Assembly: GCA_009746045.1 (NCBI GenBank)
Contig: RPFO01000506.1
Span: 1-64,000, forward strand
DNA from: Mesostigma viride
Lineage: Eukaryota > Streptophyta > Mesostigmatophyceae > Mesostigmatales > Mesostigmataceae
DNA: 64,000 bases
Direction of reading: 5' to 3'
The position numbers and the translations under genes were made by a program. Shown in pieces: positions 32,773 through 43,905 of this stretch; positions within the stretch are counted from its first letter, which is position 1; each line of letters starts with the position of its first letter. Under the pieces are notes generated by a model. That model saw only the letters and a program-made list of their open reading frames with translations, was not told the origin of the DNA and did not search any database.

Positions 32773-33346
32773 ATAGGGACAGCTAATGTTTTGAAGAGTC
32801 GTGAACCACGTCGGGAACCATGGGTGCTCAAACTACAAACACCTGTCCCTAAATCCAAAGTATCACCTATGCCTCACCATCTCCCAGCAACGACCTCAAA
32901 ACAACTCTTACAATGTTCGGTCCTCATTTCCTTGTGTATCATAAAAAACTCTGGTGTTCGTTTGGTTTTTGTTCAGTCCTCACGATGCTATCCCTTTCCA
33001 TCCACCATCGTATGGTCAGCCCCCTTTATGTTCGCCATCCGCCCTCCATGCATGCAAGTCTTCCTACAGGCAGCCACGCAGCTTCCGCTCCTTTCCTGCT
33101 CTCAGACGACTACTCTAGTCCTTTGGGGCCCGTCTTGGGCAGACTAGGTTCCACGCTGAAGTCCCACATCTCCCCACATATTCTTGGATCTTCCAGATTT
33201 TCAGACCTGCGCTAGCTGTCTCTTGATACACAGGCGCAGGATAAATTCGCCAGCGCTAGGCGGGGAGCCTCGACAGCCACCACTCTATACTCGGGCCGAG
33301 GGAGACCCAACTTGGGCCAGGGGAGGGGGCTCGACAGCAATGACAC
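32773..33346. other. unassigned, 3' flank of the next gene
   Basis: No gene recognised. A degenerate TTCAGACCTGCGCTAGCTGT at about 33198 is a decayed end of the dispersed repeat. Transcription termination of the gene at 33347-35330 is expected here, but I could not pick a polyadenylation signal. Confidence 0.4.
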
Positions 33347-35330
33347 TCAATTCGGGCCAACCTTGGGCACCGGGGACCCCCTCACGCCCTCCTTGACAAA
33401 GTCCCTGTTCTGGAACCCGTCCCCCAGGGCCGCCTTGCCAGGGTCCTTGAGGAAGAGGTTCTCCGCGTCCTCGCTGTGGTAAAGGCAGGAGACGGCGGGC
33501 GAGTCACGCACGTCGCCCACGTAGCCAAACGTGTTCATGTTCTTCTTGCACTGGGCCGACTCCTCGGGCGTGACCAGCCCGCGCGATTCGAGCACGCTCC
33601 AGTTGCTGGGGCGGAGCACGCAGCCAGGCTTGACCTCGGTCTGGGCGACGTAGACGTTGAACCTGCGTGACGTGTGGCAGTAGATGTGATACCCAGGGGG
33701 AAGCAAGTGAACGGTGTACTTGTTAGCAACGGAGCAGAGGCTCAACCTCGGTTTGGGCGACATACACGTTGAACCTGCGTCGTTTTGTGACGGATTGTTT
33801 GTGACAGGGAAAACATGGTGCACCGTTTGCTTGTCGTGTGTTTAGTAGGGATGGAGAGGCTTGATCTAGAGGCCTGCGGACCTCGAGGCTTGACCTAGAG
33901 GTTTGAGCGGGGAACACAGTGCGACCATAAACCATGCAAACAAACACGATGGATAAACCGTGCAAATGGGCATGGGTAAATGAAGGGAAAGAATCGTGTG
34001 AGGTTGATTTCTTACTATGTGACGCAGGCGTTCGACCAGCGGGAGTACTTGGTGACGACGATAAGTATAAACAATCACAAGAAGGCACCGTCAGTGGTGA
34101 CCCTTGCGTGGGTCTTGGCAACATGATCTTGGGCTGTTCGCGTTTGTTTAGTACGTATGCACGCGCTGAACTGTACACAGCACGCTGACCCCGTGTGGCT
34201 AAATAACACACTACACATGATAAGAAACATATGTTGCACCGTTGCTGCTTTGTTGTTAGACCGAACAAGAAAAGGCTTGACATCGGTCCGCACGCCGTGC
34301 ACACGGAACGAGACTGATCATGAGCATGGATCAGTCCACCGCCATCTCAAACACTGCCCCTATCGCCACCATCACGTCAGCATCCTCACGTCAGCATCCT
34401 CCGGGACTACTAGCGACCACTGTTCACGCACATGGGTAGAATGAGACAAACCGCCGCTGGTGCTAGTCCAGCACCACCTCTCCGTCGCCGCTACACCCCC
34501 CAAGACACTCACGGGTTGAACGAGACAAACCGCCGCTGGTGCTAGTCCAGCACCACCTCTGCGTCGCCGCTACACCCCCCAAGACACTCACGGGTTGAAC
34601 GAGACAAACAGCCGCTGGTCCAGCACCATCGCCGACTGGCCGTTCGCGAGGCAGATCTCTGGGTTGGGCGTCTGCCGGTCAATCACTTCCCGCGACGCGA
34701 CATTCGAGGGCGTGACGTCCAGCGCCGAGTTCATCCAAATCCCTGCGCCGATGCCCAACGCAAACAACCCTCCAAACAACGACCTCGTGAAACCGTCACC
34801 CTCATCCTCGTCATCATCATGGTCACCCCCATGGTCATCCCCCGCCCCCCAGCCCCCTCCCGTGGCCGCACCCGGCCCCCGGCGCCACGCATTCCCCTCC
34901 TCCTCATACACCTCATCTCCATACAGCTCCTGGTACCTGTGATACTCATCCTCATCGTGTCCCTGGGAGTAACTGTCAGGTGGCCCGGGCTGGGGGTACC
35001 GGGGGGGGGGGCCTCCGGGGGCAGGTACTCCCGCTGCCGACGCACCGGCATTCCACCGCCGCTCTGGCCCTCACGATCATCCTGCATGCTGGCATACGTA
35101 ACCACCGTGCATGCCCGGCGCGGTCTAGCGACCAGGCCTTGAGGAGACAGGCACAGCCCCTGGCTGGTCTTTGTGGAGAATCGGGCGCGAACCCCTTTGG
35201 GAGAGGATTGGTTGCTTTGCGACGTGGTCATAGGGGCGCGCGCGCTGGTCATGGATGCCGGAGGGGGTACCTGGGAACGGATGGCGGGATAAAAAAAGGC
35301 TCCATTGATTCCAGGACGCGGGGAACACAT
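33347..35330 (-). CDS. plastid-targeted membrane protein, DUF3172-like, two exons
   Basis: A probable host gene. Exon 1 runs from 35330 or the ATG at 35252 to 34592, exon 2 from 33662 to the stop at 33347-33349. The intron is GTGAGT...CGCAG, phase 2, and joins FVSFNP to FNVYVAQTEVKPGCVLRPSN. The N-terminus is Ser/Arg-rich and ends in RRACTVVTYASMQDD, typical of a chloroplast transit peptide. An acidic linker (GDHDDDEDEGDGF) precedes one membrane segment (LFGGLFALGIGAGIWM), then SNVASREVIDRQTPNPEICL. The soluble part ends with CKKNMNTFGYVGDV and CLYHSEDAENLFLKDP. I recall these as DUF3172 signatures of cyanobacteria and plastids; this is from memory. Function is unknown. Expected length is about 325 residues. 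Exon 1 has a frame break at an 11-base G run (35001-35011). Confidence 0.75.
33725..33785 (-). pseudogene. duplicated exon 2 start with premature stop
   Basis: On the minus strand GACGCAG precedes a second version of the exon 2 start (FNVYVAQTEVE) upstream of the real one. It then diverges (PLLRC) and meets TAA. If spliced, it would truncate the protein, so it could act as a poison exon or simply be a decayed duplicate. Confidence 0.6.
34437..34600 (-). repeat. ~74-bp tandem duplication carrying the exon 1 splice donor
   Basis: The end of exon 1 with its donor (minus strand GTTCAACCCGTGAGTGTCTT) is present at 34580-34600 and again about 74 bp into the intron (34506-34526). A third, decayed start of the unit is at about 34437-34450. 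Two intact GTGAGT donors therefore compete. Using the inner one would lengthen exon 1. Confidence 0.85.
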
Positions 35331-37391
35331 GACCAGAGAGCGCAGCGGTTGAGTGCCTGAGGAAACGCGGGGGCTTGGGGAAGCTGTGGCACCGGGGACG
35401 GCGACTAGAATAGGACCCTGGCCCCGCGCAAAGCAAGACGCTCTGTGCCCGGAATAGCCACGGCTGGATGTGTTCGACGACCATTGGGTGGACCGACCAT
35501 GATACGGACCATGATGGATCGCGTGGTGTGGAAGAATCAGGTTGCAGGCGGCGGCGGCCGATGGGGGTCCGCGGTGTCGAGGGTGAAGGGTGGTGGGCCC
35601 CTGCGGGGGTTATATAGGCATGTGGGCACGCGGGGGGGGGGGAGGAAGATAACATCCATGGGTGTGAAGGCGTGCAGGTGAGGCACATTGCAGGAGATGA
35701 TTACATACGATGGAAGGTGAGGCATGCCGCAGCTGGGGCACATCATTGCGGTCACGGCGCCGCAGGCAAGAGGCGGCGCAGGTAAGGATCGTGAGGCATG
35801 GAGGAAGCGTGCAGCGAGTGTGGGGCGAACGAACGCTGAGGTGCAGGGAAGGTGCGGTGCAGGGAAGGAACGTCGTGGGAGCAGGAAGTGGGGGGCAGAG
35901 GAAAAGTGGGGAAGAGGGAAAGTGGGGCAAAGGGAAAAGGAGGGCGCTGGCACGACGCTGGGGGCCGCTGAAATGTGGATAGTACAAGTATGGTTGAGTG
36001 ATGGTACAAGTGTGGTAGGGTTGTGGTAAGACTCGCTGTGTGTACGCTCACTATTGCGTACACACAACGGTGCTGGAAGTATGGTAGAAATACATATAAA
36101 TAATAATTATAAGGAACCATACATATAATAATAAGTATAAGGAACCAGGAGCGGGATTGTGACCATATAAACGATAAGTACAAGGAACCAGGAGCGGGAG
36201 CATGAGCCTCCTGAGGAAGATAGCGATTGGCTTGACAACCCCTTTTCCGATCAGAAACGTCCTCAGATGCCAGGCAGGCAGCCAGGCAGGCAGCCAGGCA
36301 GGCAGGAAAGTCCATGCATGCAGGCAAACGCCTGCAATGGAGAGAGACACAGACATGCTGCTTGAGCATATCCTCCGCCCTACTGGCACCTGCCCCCTCC
36401 TCCCTGGCACCCCCACCCTCCCATGCGAGCCTACCTAGGTCTGGGCCATCAGACCCTCACGAAGGGGTAGCCCTCACAAAGCCTGAAGTAAGTAGCAGTC
36501 AGTACACACACAGAAGCTAGACGGCATGGGCATGTTCACAGGTACAAGTTCAGTGCATCCAGTCTCTGGTACCAACGAAGTCAGGCGTAAATTGCTTTCC
36601 TGGTGTACCCGACCCTCGCTGCAGGGCCCCCAGACAACCTAGCCCTTGCTGTCGTAGGACCGGATCCCAGACAAGAAATTGGACATCTTCATGCTCTTAA
36701 TTGCTGTGGAAAGAAATCACACACCACGATTCTTTTAGAAAAAAGCTAAGAGACGCCAAGCGGAGGAGAACCCCCCAAGGAACCCCCTAAACACACGCGC
36801 ACTGGAATGGCAATGCCGCTCGCTATGCAACTTTCAAGTAGATGCTCATATGCTCCCATTACCTTCACTGCCAGTCCAGAGCGCGGGGCCAAAAATTGCG
36901 CACACAAAAATGGCTGCGACTTCAACAGTTTCGGAGCCTCGCCACGTCCTTCAAAAGGTAGCGATGCCACGCAAGCGTCACCTCTAAACGCCACCCTATT
37001 CATGCTTACATACAATTCTAGGGTAAAAACTTGTCATTCACCGTCGTTATCCACGCCCAAGTGGGACATAGGCATGCGTCACCAGTAGTTAGCGTCACCG
37101 GTATCTATGTTTGCCCCCGCTGTACCCAAATTTACGCAGCGTTTCCTCAGCGCGGTGTGAGCAAATTTCGCGATGCGACATGCAACCGTCGCAGAAGAGG
37201 CACCCGACACAAGCGGGTTGCAACGCAGAAGCTGCAAGGGCACGGCACGACGATCGCGTTTTCCTTGCATAAAGCAAGAATTCCCACACTACGGCATCTG
37301 CTAACGCGATCCGTGCGTCATCGTCACCGTCATGCCTCCCTGCTGTACAGATAATCATGGCGAACATAAGGGCGGACAAGACATATTATCA
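35331..37391. other. unassigned
   Basis: 35331-35450 probably holds the promoter of the DUF3172-like gene. 35600-36000 is purine-rich on the plus strand (GAGG, GGGGAAG words), making long chance frames. Around 36100 there are two copies of an ATAATAATAAGTATAAGGAACC-like segment, and CAGGCAGG repeats at 36270-36305. An 89-codon minus frame at 36746-37015 has no recognisable domain. Confidence 0.35.
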
Positions 37392-37592
37392 GGCGGAGCC
37401 AATTTTCGGAAGAACCGTCAGGTTCGCCAGAATTGGCGAAGCTTATAAGGCCGTACACGTGAGAAAACATAGGAATAGGGGATGAAAATCCGTCAATCCA
37501 TCCATACATACATCCATCCATACATACATCCACCGAATTTGTCCCGAATTTGCAAGCATAAGGGTGAGGTTCTTCCGAAAATTGGCTCCGCC
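37392..37592. mobile_element. 201-bp MITE-like element with 25-bp TIRs
   Basis: GGCGGAGCCAATTTTCGGAA at 37392 extends to 25 bp and is perfectly mirrored at 37568-37592. The inside has short CATCCATA repeats and no coding sequence. No clear target duplication was seen. Confidence 0.75.
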
Positions 37593-37831
37593 GTAGAGTT
37601 TCAACGGGCAAGTTGCAAACACGCACGTTACTTGATTACAGTACAGTACACTGAAGTGCAAGGGATGCAGGCCGATCTCGACAGGAACAAACGTGCATGC
37701 TGCCTGGATTCCCTGAACCCAAACGAGCTGGGTTCCGCCATTTGTCCCAAGCGTTTTTACTTTTAATCACTGGGTGCCTACTGTACGGTTTACGTCACGG
37801 TACATCACCGCCCTCAATTGATTCGTGGGGC
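37593..37831. other. unassigned
   Basis: Target-side flank of the large Mutator-like element; nothing recognised. Confidence 0.35.
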
Positions 37832-38992
37832 GCCTTTCGGGGGTTTTTGGAAATCGCACCCGGTGCTGGGCGCACCCGATGACAGATGACAATGACGAGA
37901 GGCTACGGTACGCGTCGATAAATACGGGTAACGCTTGCGAAAGGAACGGTGTGGGCCGATAAATACGGGTAACGCTTGCAGACGCGGCGGCATGAGCCGG
38001 AAACATTGTGATCAGGGACGAAACGAACGGAAAGCGCAGCCTACTGGCTCATACTACGGAGGGCGCCGACGCACATGCCTGTGCGAACTGCTAAGTCTAC
38101 TGTATCGATCGCACGCGCCCCGGCGCGTAAACTTATGGTGCGTAAGTACAAATGACAGAAGAAAATGCTGGCGCGTCAACTGCCAAGCGGAGCCTCGCCG
38201 CAGGATGGAACTCATGGAAGGCAGAAAACTTCTAAGTCCATCACCAATTTCACCATGGCCAGGGCGCGAGCCGCGGGGGGACTTTGGCCTAGTAGAATAA
38301 ATTCAACTCCACACCAAAAGAATTGACGGACCGAAAGAATTTAGCGGCATCTGCTCCAGTCAAGTACGCTGGGGAAATGTCGATCAACGGCCGAATTAGT
38401 ATTGCGGTGCGGTGCTAGCTGGTAGGACAAACTAGTAGGGCTGGCACATCCGGGTCTTTTCTCGACCCGGACACGAACACGAACACCTGGGAGAGTACCC
38501 GAACCCGAACACGAACATGTTCGGTACATTGCCAGGTGACCCGAACACGAACACGAACATGTACTGTTAGGATTAAGTGACCCGAACCCGAACCCGAACA
38601 TACCCGAACATTTTACCGAACACGAACAATTCACTAAATAAATTAAAATAAGTGAGAAACTATACATAGTTTGTTGTCACTTTTCAATTTTTCATAATAC
38701 GTAATAATCTGAAGTACCTAAAATGACTAGTCCGGTCGTAGTGCTTAGCAATCCTACTCATGAATACTAAGGGGGCTGATGAAGAAATCTCAGTGACTCA
38801 TACCCTAGTTTTATTACTCATTGACGGATACTTTCCTTTCTCGAATATTATTTACTATCTCTTTTCACGAAATTAATCAATGAATTACTTTATTGTCTCT
38901 TTTCATGATCAATTTATTTATCATATTAGTTTTGGACTAGTTCGCTTATTAGTAGAATGAGTAAATTCAATTAAACCTATCCAGGGTAAATT

Positions 38993-39045
38993 GATACTCC
39001 GTGACTCCCCAACGGTAGCACGCGTTAATTTATTCATTCATTTGA
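38993..39045 (+). mobile_element. LINE 3' terminus inside the hAT
   Basis: ACTCCGTGACTCCCCAACGG, TAGCACGCGTTAATTTATTC and ATTCATT tail. A 5'-truncated LINE copy that inserted into the hAT 3' region. Confidence 0.7.
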
Positions 39046-39468
39046 AGGAAGTACTTAGGCATGATGAATTAAATCAACGAATATTAAGCATCTGCTTGTC
39101 TCAATGATGTCTCCTTCACTTAAAACAAGCACCGCGTCAGCCGGCATTCATTGAATTATGAAATCACATGAATAATCATTAGAACATTATGTGGGATGGG
39201 GGGGGTCGAGTAACCATCGCAGAACTAGACACTGGCGAGCCCCTAGTGAGACTAGCTAGCCCATGCCTAGGAACCTACTACGCCAAAGCAAGCTGACCCC
39301 ATACATGATGATACCTGCCCAGAGCAACACTGATATGACTGTATGGAGGCTACTAGTCCGCCTCCGTCAATGGCACAAGAACATGCATCATGTGCTCAGC
39401 CTAGCATGAAGTAGACCTGTCACAAACAGCCGACAAACAAGTCTAGCTAGTCGTTGCTCAATATTAGT

Positions 39469-41813
39469 TTAGTCAGCCACCAGCTCCTCCATCAAAGCAG
39501 AGGGGTCATCCATCGAGGCGTCAAAGTCCTCGCTAACCACATGTGGCACAGAAACATCAGGCCACAAGTCCTTGTTCATTTTGATAAACATCATCTTCTG
39601 CACCAACCCAGGACTCAAGCTGTTTCGCAGGGGAGTGACCATCAACCCTGCTTGGGAGAACACCCTCTCAGATGCGCATGATGTGCCCATGATGCACAGG
39701 TACACGCATGCCAGAATGAACAACGTGGGGAGCTTGGTCTTGTGTTCCTCCCAGAACTGCAATGGGTCTGCGTCCTTGGGAATGGGCGGCATGGCTTGGT
39801 AGATCGCCGTCTCCGTCTTTTCCTGACCTGCCACCGCCTCGTCTTCGTCGCTCAGCTCGTCAAACTGAGCAGACACATGGTCCCTCGGCCGCTCGGGAGT
39901 CGTCGCCGTCTCTTCGGCCACGATCTCGGTTGCAGAGGCAGATGTCTGGCGTTGCGCCTGGAGGCGCGCCTTGTAAATTGCTTCCTCTTGCTCCAACAAG
40001 GCGTAGCTGAAGGCCGAGACTAGCTCCCTCTTGGCCTTGAAACGGGGATCCAGCACGCATGCGACCTGCACAGAAGCAGGGATGTCAGACTGGAGAGCAC
40101 CGAACTTCCTCTCGAGCATGAGTGCCAGCACATCCAGAACGGCCCGAGCCTCGGGGCGAAGATCCCCCACCTGAACGATCTCCCTCTCCCCAGAGGCCTC
40201 CATGCCCTCCTTGAGAACCCAGACTTCACCCATCCCCAGCAGCTTTTGAAGCTGCCTCACCTTGTGCATGGCCATGGTGAGGGTCACATACTTGTCCCCC
40301 TCTATGGCTCTTATCACATGGGCACAGGTGGACAGCACGCCCTCTATTTCACGTGCAAGCTCCCACTCATCGTCATTCATGACCCTCCGCTGTTTCTTGG
40401 GCTGGTATTGTGTGAAGTACCTAGTCAGCACCTCCTTCTTGAGCAGCAGTCGCTCGATCATTGCATGAGTGCCGGAAAACCGCGTGCTGACGTCTTGTAC
40501 CAGCCTCCTCGTAGTGTCCAGGGCCTCTGCCTCGAGTCCCTCCGCGAGCTTCTCCGCATCGACCACGGCCTTGACCTCGTCCAGCCGTTCCGTCTGCAAG
40601 GTTGATTGGCTGAAGTTTGCTACCACACCGCGCATCTTCTTGACCAAGGCAGCGGTGTCTGGTTCACCAGCGTCCCCATTCCCCCCACGTCCTCCTCCAT
40701 CTCCGCCCCAATCAATTCCGCCACTGCCACCTTCCTCTTCTTATCACTGCCGGCTAGCCCCAGCGAATACTTGGCGCAGGTGTTCAACCTGTGCGCCATG
40801 CAAAGGTGCAGCTCGAGCCCTGCCTCCCTCACCGACTTCTTAGCATTCGCAGCCTCGTCCACCGTCGCGACCTTCACAAATTCGGACAGGTGCTGATCAG
40901 GTTGCATGTCGATGAAGGGCGCCAGAGCATTCCGAAATTCTGTCGCCAGATTTTCGCCGGTGTGACGCCCCTTCATCGGCAACACGGCCAGGCAACGTGT
41001 CGTGAGCTTCGCATCATGCACGTAGCTCCCGCAAACCGCCATGTATGCGTCTGTTGTCCGGGAGGTCCACACGTCGGCCGTTATGTTCATTATTGGACCA
41101 TACTGTCCGACAGCCGCGCGGACGCCCTGCAGTTCGCTCTTGACCTTGGCGACGCCTTCGCTGTAAAGCTTGTTGATCCGCTCCTTGACAGTATTCCGGC
41201 ATGGCATTTGAAAGGACCCCCCAGAAATTTTGTCGCAGAAGTGCCGGAACCCTGCGTCTTTAACGATGCTGATTGGCTGGAGATCAATGCACGTCATGAA
41301 GGCCAGAGACCGCAACTGTCCCTCCTTGGTGGGCAGCACCCTAGCCCCAAACGGAATCTTACTTTGCCCAGACTTCTCCCCCGTAGAAGATGTCGGGGGT
41401 GCTGTCGTGGGGCGATCTTGCACCCACCTCCACGCATCTGGATGCTTTGTTCTGAGATGGACATTGAGGTTGGATAAGGAGTGATTGCTTTTTTGGGGGT
41501 CGTACGAGAACGCACCCTTACAGCCCAACACCATGCACCGAACACCTTTGTTGTTCGGCCCCTTGCCAGGCTTGTATTCTCGAAAAAAGGCCCACGCCCT
41601 GCTCCTTTTCCCGCTGGTGTTTGCGGGCTGAAGCGCTCCATTTAGGTCGCCAACTACCACCCTCGTCGTGCCAACTGTTTTGGTCGGAGGCTCCGCATCC
41701 TCCTGCCCAGCAACCTCAAGCTCATGATCAGAACCGCTGGAGTCCGATTCACTAGATTCCTCGTGCTGGCCCGAGGGTCCTGCTTCAAAGGCCCGGCGTC
41801 CGCCCTCTTCCAT
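39469..41813 (-). CDS. hAT-family transposase, one frame break
   Basis: Two minus frames, 41813-40620 (397 aa) and 40647-39469 (392 aa), form one transposase. The N-terminal part has an acidic leader then a BED zinc finger (W74, F76/F77, C93, C98, H119, H124). The middle reads MTCIDLQPISIVKDAGFRHF and ADVWTSRTTDAYMAV, the region of the first catalytic Asp of hAT enzymes. It continues through GLELHLCMAHRLNTC. The C-terminal part has ACVYLCIMGTSCASERVFSQ and RNSLSPGLVQKMMFIK, the hAT dimerisation region. It would cut at TIRs and reinsert the element. The frames meet at a C6 run (40681-40686), where one base is out of register. This could be a real mutation, a sequence error or a very short intron. 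Otherwise it looks intact. Confidence 0.9.
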
Positions 41814-41918
41814 AGGCGCTAAATGAATAATATCAATATCCCAGATCCTTCACACGACCTAGGCTGCGTCACCGACGAAACATGTCATGCATGGCGGGTG
41901 GCGGCCGACATGCCTCAC

Positions 41919-42221
41919 TACCGTAGTGGCTCTTATATGTGTACGCTTAATTATCGTACGAGGGCTTTTAGCGATTTTTGTTACGCGTACGGGGTTTTGG
42001 GGATTTTTTCTTAGTGTACGTAGGTATATCGTAAGGGTATATCGTAGGTATATTTGGGAGGCAGTACCCTAGGGACAACATATGGATGCCCCTCATAAGT
42101 AAATCGTAGAAGCTAAGGGTGATATCTTGGGATGTACGAGGCCGGAAGGAGGTTTTTTTTCGGCCTGTACGGGGTCGATTCGTACATAATTAGGCGTACT
42201 GATATAAGAGCCACTACGGTA
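41919..42221. mobile_element. 299-bp MITE in the hAT 5' region
   Basis: CCGTAGTGGCTCTTATAT at 41921-41938 is perfectly mirrored at 42202-42219, with TA on each outer side. The inside is rich in CGTACG and TATCGTA words and is non-coding. TA duplication fits a Tc1/mariner-type or similar MITE. It lies between the transposase start and the right TIR and may alter the promoter. Confidence 0.8.
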
Positions 42222-42549
42222 ATGCCTGGCCTTTGCTCTTGCCAGCGTGTCGACGGACTAATCTAGGCTTTTCCATCAGAGAAGCGTTGCCGAGTCGGTT
42301 CACTGGATGGTACTACAAGGATCCCGCCAGAAAATGTTCGGTACCGGGTCGGAGGCGAACATGTTCGCCCGGTTACCAGGGTGACCCGAATACGGACACG
42401 GACATGTTCTGAAGTTTCCAGGTGACCCGAACCCGAACAGCACATGTTCGTCCGAACATTTTTGCCGACCCGAACACCGCACATGTTCGGTATTCGCCCG
42501 AACATGTCCGTGTTCGGTATGCGGCGGATGTGCCAGCCCTACAAACTAG

Positions 42550-43470
42550 TCAAGAAAACAGGGCTGTTAGATTGGTTCCTTCGGCTGTGCTGTGGAGGGA
42601 ATCCGGCGGGTTGTACGCAACAATTTTCATGCCTCATTGATTATATTCGCATGTTAATAAGTAATTTCAACCTCCATGGACGTGCGGGCACAAGACGACG
42701 ATATTTAGGCAAATATTTTATTGCAGGACGCAGGTCCCATGGTGGCATGGTCGGTGTTATGTGTCGTAAGGGCGGGGTTGCCACTTCAGGATCAGCTGCT
42801 CCGCAGATAAAGGCATGCTTGGGATGTTGTGGTTTGGGGCAGGTAAAGGCCACTAGGTGTCCTTGGCGCTTGTGACCACTGACCACATGCCGTTCACATC
42901 ATGAGTTTCTACACGGCATTGGCGCCCTTCTCGGCTGCAGGCCAATTCTAGGAAGCAGGTTTTTGCTGTGCAGTGGGGTGGGGTGAGGGGTGCCGGGTGA
43001 CAACCGCAGTGGCCCGGTGTCGGCAAGATGACGACCGGGAGCGCCAGAACTGTCTGCGTTGTAGCACACAAAGCTCTATGATTCATGCGTATGTGTTGTA
43101 AATTGTAATTGGATAAGGAGCAATTGAAAAATCATGCAAATTGAGGACTTGGTATAAATTATCTGGCCTGCGCTGGTTGTTGCATTGTCTCCTTGATAAA
43201 TGGTTGCTTCTTGCCTCGACGATATATATAAGCCCTCAATGGGGCACGTGAACAGGTACTCCCGGCCACTAGTTGGTCATTATTGTGAAACTACGTGCAT
43301 TCACACATATTAATTATTAAGTGAGACAATGATGTGAGACAACTAGAGCATATCTACTAGTGAGTATATATCTAGGCAAGACTCCTAGGGTCTGGCACAC
43401 TCTAGCTAGATAAGATAGACTAGTAGGATTGTTTGTTACTAGATAGAATAGACGGGTTGGATTGTGTGCA
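42550..43470. other. MULE interior, LINE 3' UTR at right
   Basis: 42550-43150 is unassigned. At 43161 CTGGCCTGCGCTGGTTGT is an end of the dispersed repeat. From about 43400 TAGACTAGTAGGATTG and GACGGGTTGGATTGTGTG is the LINE 3' UTR that leads into the microsatellite. Confidence 0.5.
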
Positions 43471-43833
43471 CCCATCCATCCATCCATCCATCCATCCATC
43501 CATCCATCCACCCACCCACCCACCCACCCACCCACCCACCCACCCACCCACCCACCCACCCACCCACCCACCCACCCACCCACCCACCCACCCACCCACC
43601 CACCCACCCACCCACCCACCCACCCACCCACCCACCCACCCACCCACCCACCCACCCACCCACCCACCCACCCACCCACCCACCCACCCACCCACCCACC
43701 CACCCACCCACCCACCCACCCACCCATCCATCCATCCATCCATCCATCCATCCATCCATCCATCCATCCATCCATCCATCCATCCATCCATCCATCCATC
43801 CATCCATCCATCCATCCATCCATCCATCCATCC
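43471..43833. repeat. (CATC)n-(CACC)n-(CATC)n microsatellite
   Basis: About 35 bp of CATC, 220 bp of CACC, then 110 bp of CATC. Translations (His-Pro-Pro-Thr, Gly-Gly-Trp-Val) are artefacts. It sits exactly where other copies of this LINE 3' UTR carry two to four CATC units. Confidence 0.97.
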
Positions 43834-43905
43834 GTCGCGATTAATGCTCCATGACTAGCTCCCAAACGGGAGCTAGCACGATTTTAATTAGTAAATTAAT
43901 TAATC
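43834..43905 (+). mobile_element. LINE 3' terminus following the microsatellite
   Basis: TTAATGCTCCATGACTAGCT, CCCAAACGGGAGCTAGCACG, then TTTTAATTAGTAAATTAATT. The hairpin stem is lengthened by a 4-bp CTAG insertion on both sides, preserving pairing. Confidence 0.8.

Larger units (their letters stand above)
38428..42549 (-). mobile_element. hAT transposon, 4.1 kb, 8-bp TSD
   Basis: CAAACTAG at 38428-38435 and 42542-42549 flanks perfect 17-bp TIRs TAGGGCTGGCACATCCG (38436-38452 and 42525-42541). Both subterminal regions are packed with CCCGAACACGAACA-type words in opposite orientation (38455-38635 and 42330-42515), typical of hAT transposase binding regions. It encodes a near-complete transposase on the minus strand (39469-41813). 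Inserted into the left part of the MULE. TIR and TSD are intact. Confidence 0.96.

Noticed and set aside
35537-36369. Overlapping frames of 125-205 codons on both strands
   Set aside because: Purine/pyrimidine-skewed DNA without motifs; no evidence for a gene.
43317-43865. Met-Asp-Gly-Trp and Thr-His-Pro-Pro frames on both strands
   Set aside because: Translation of the CATC/CACC microsatellite.
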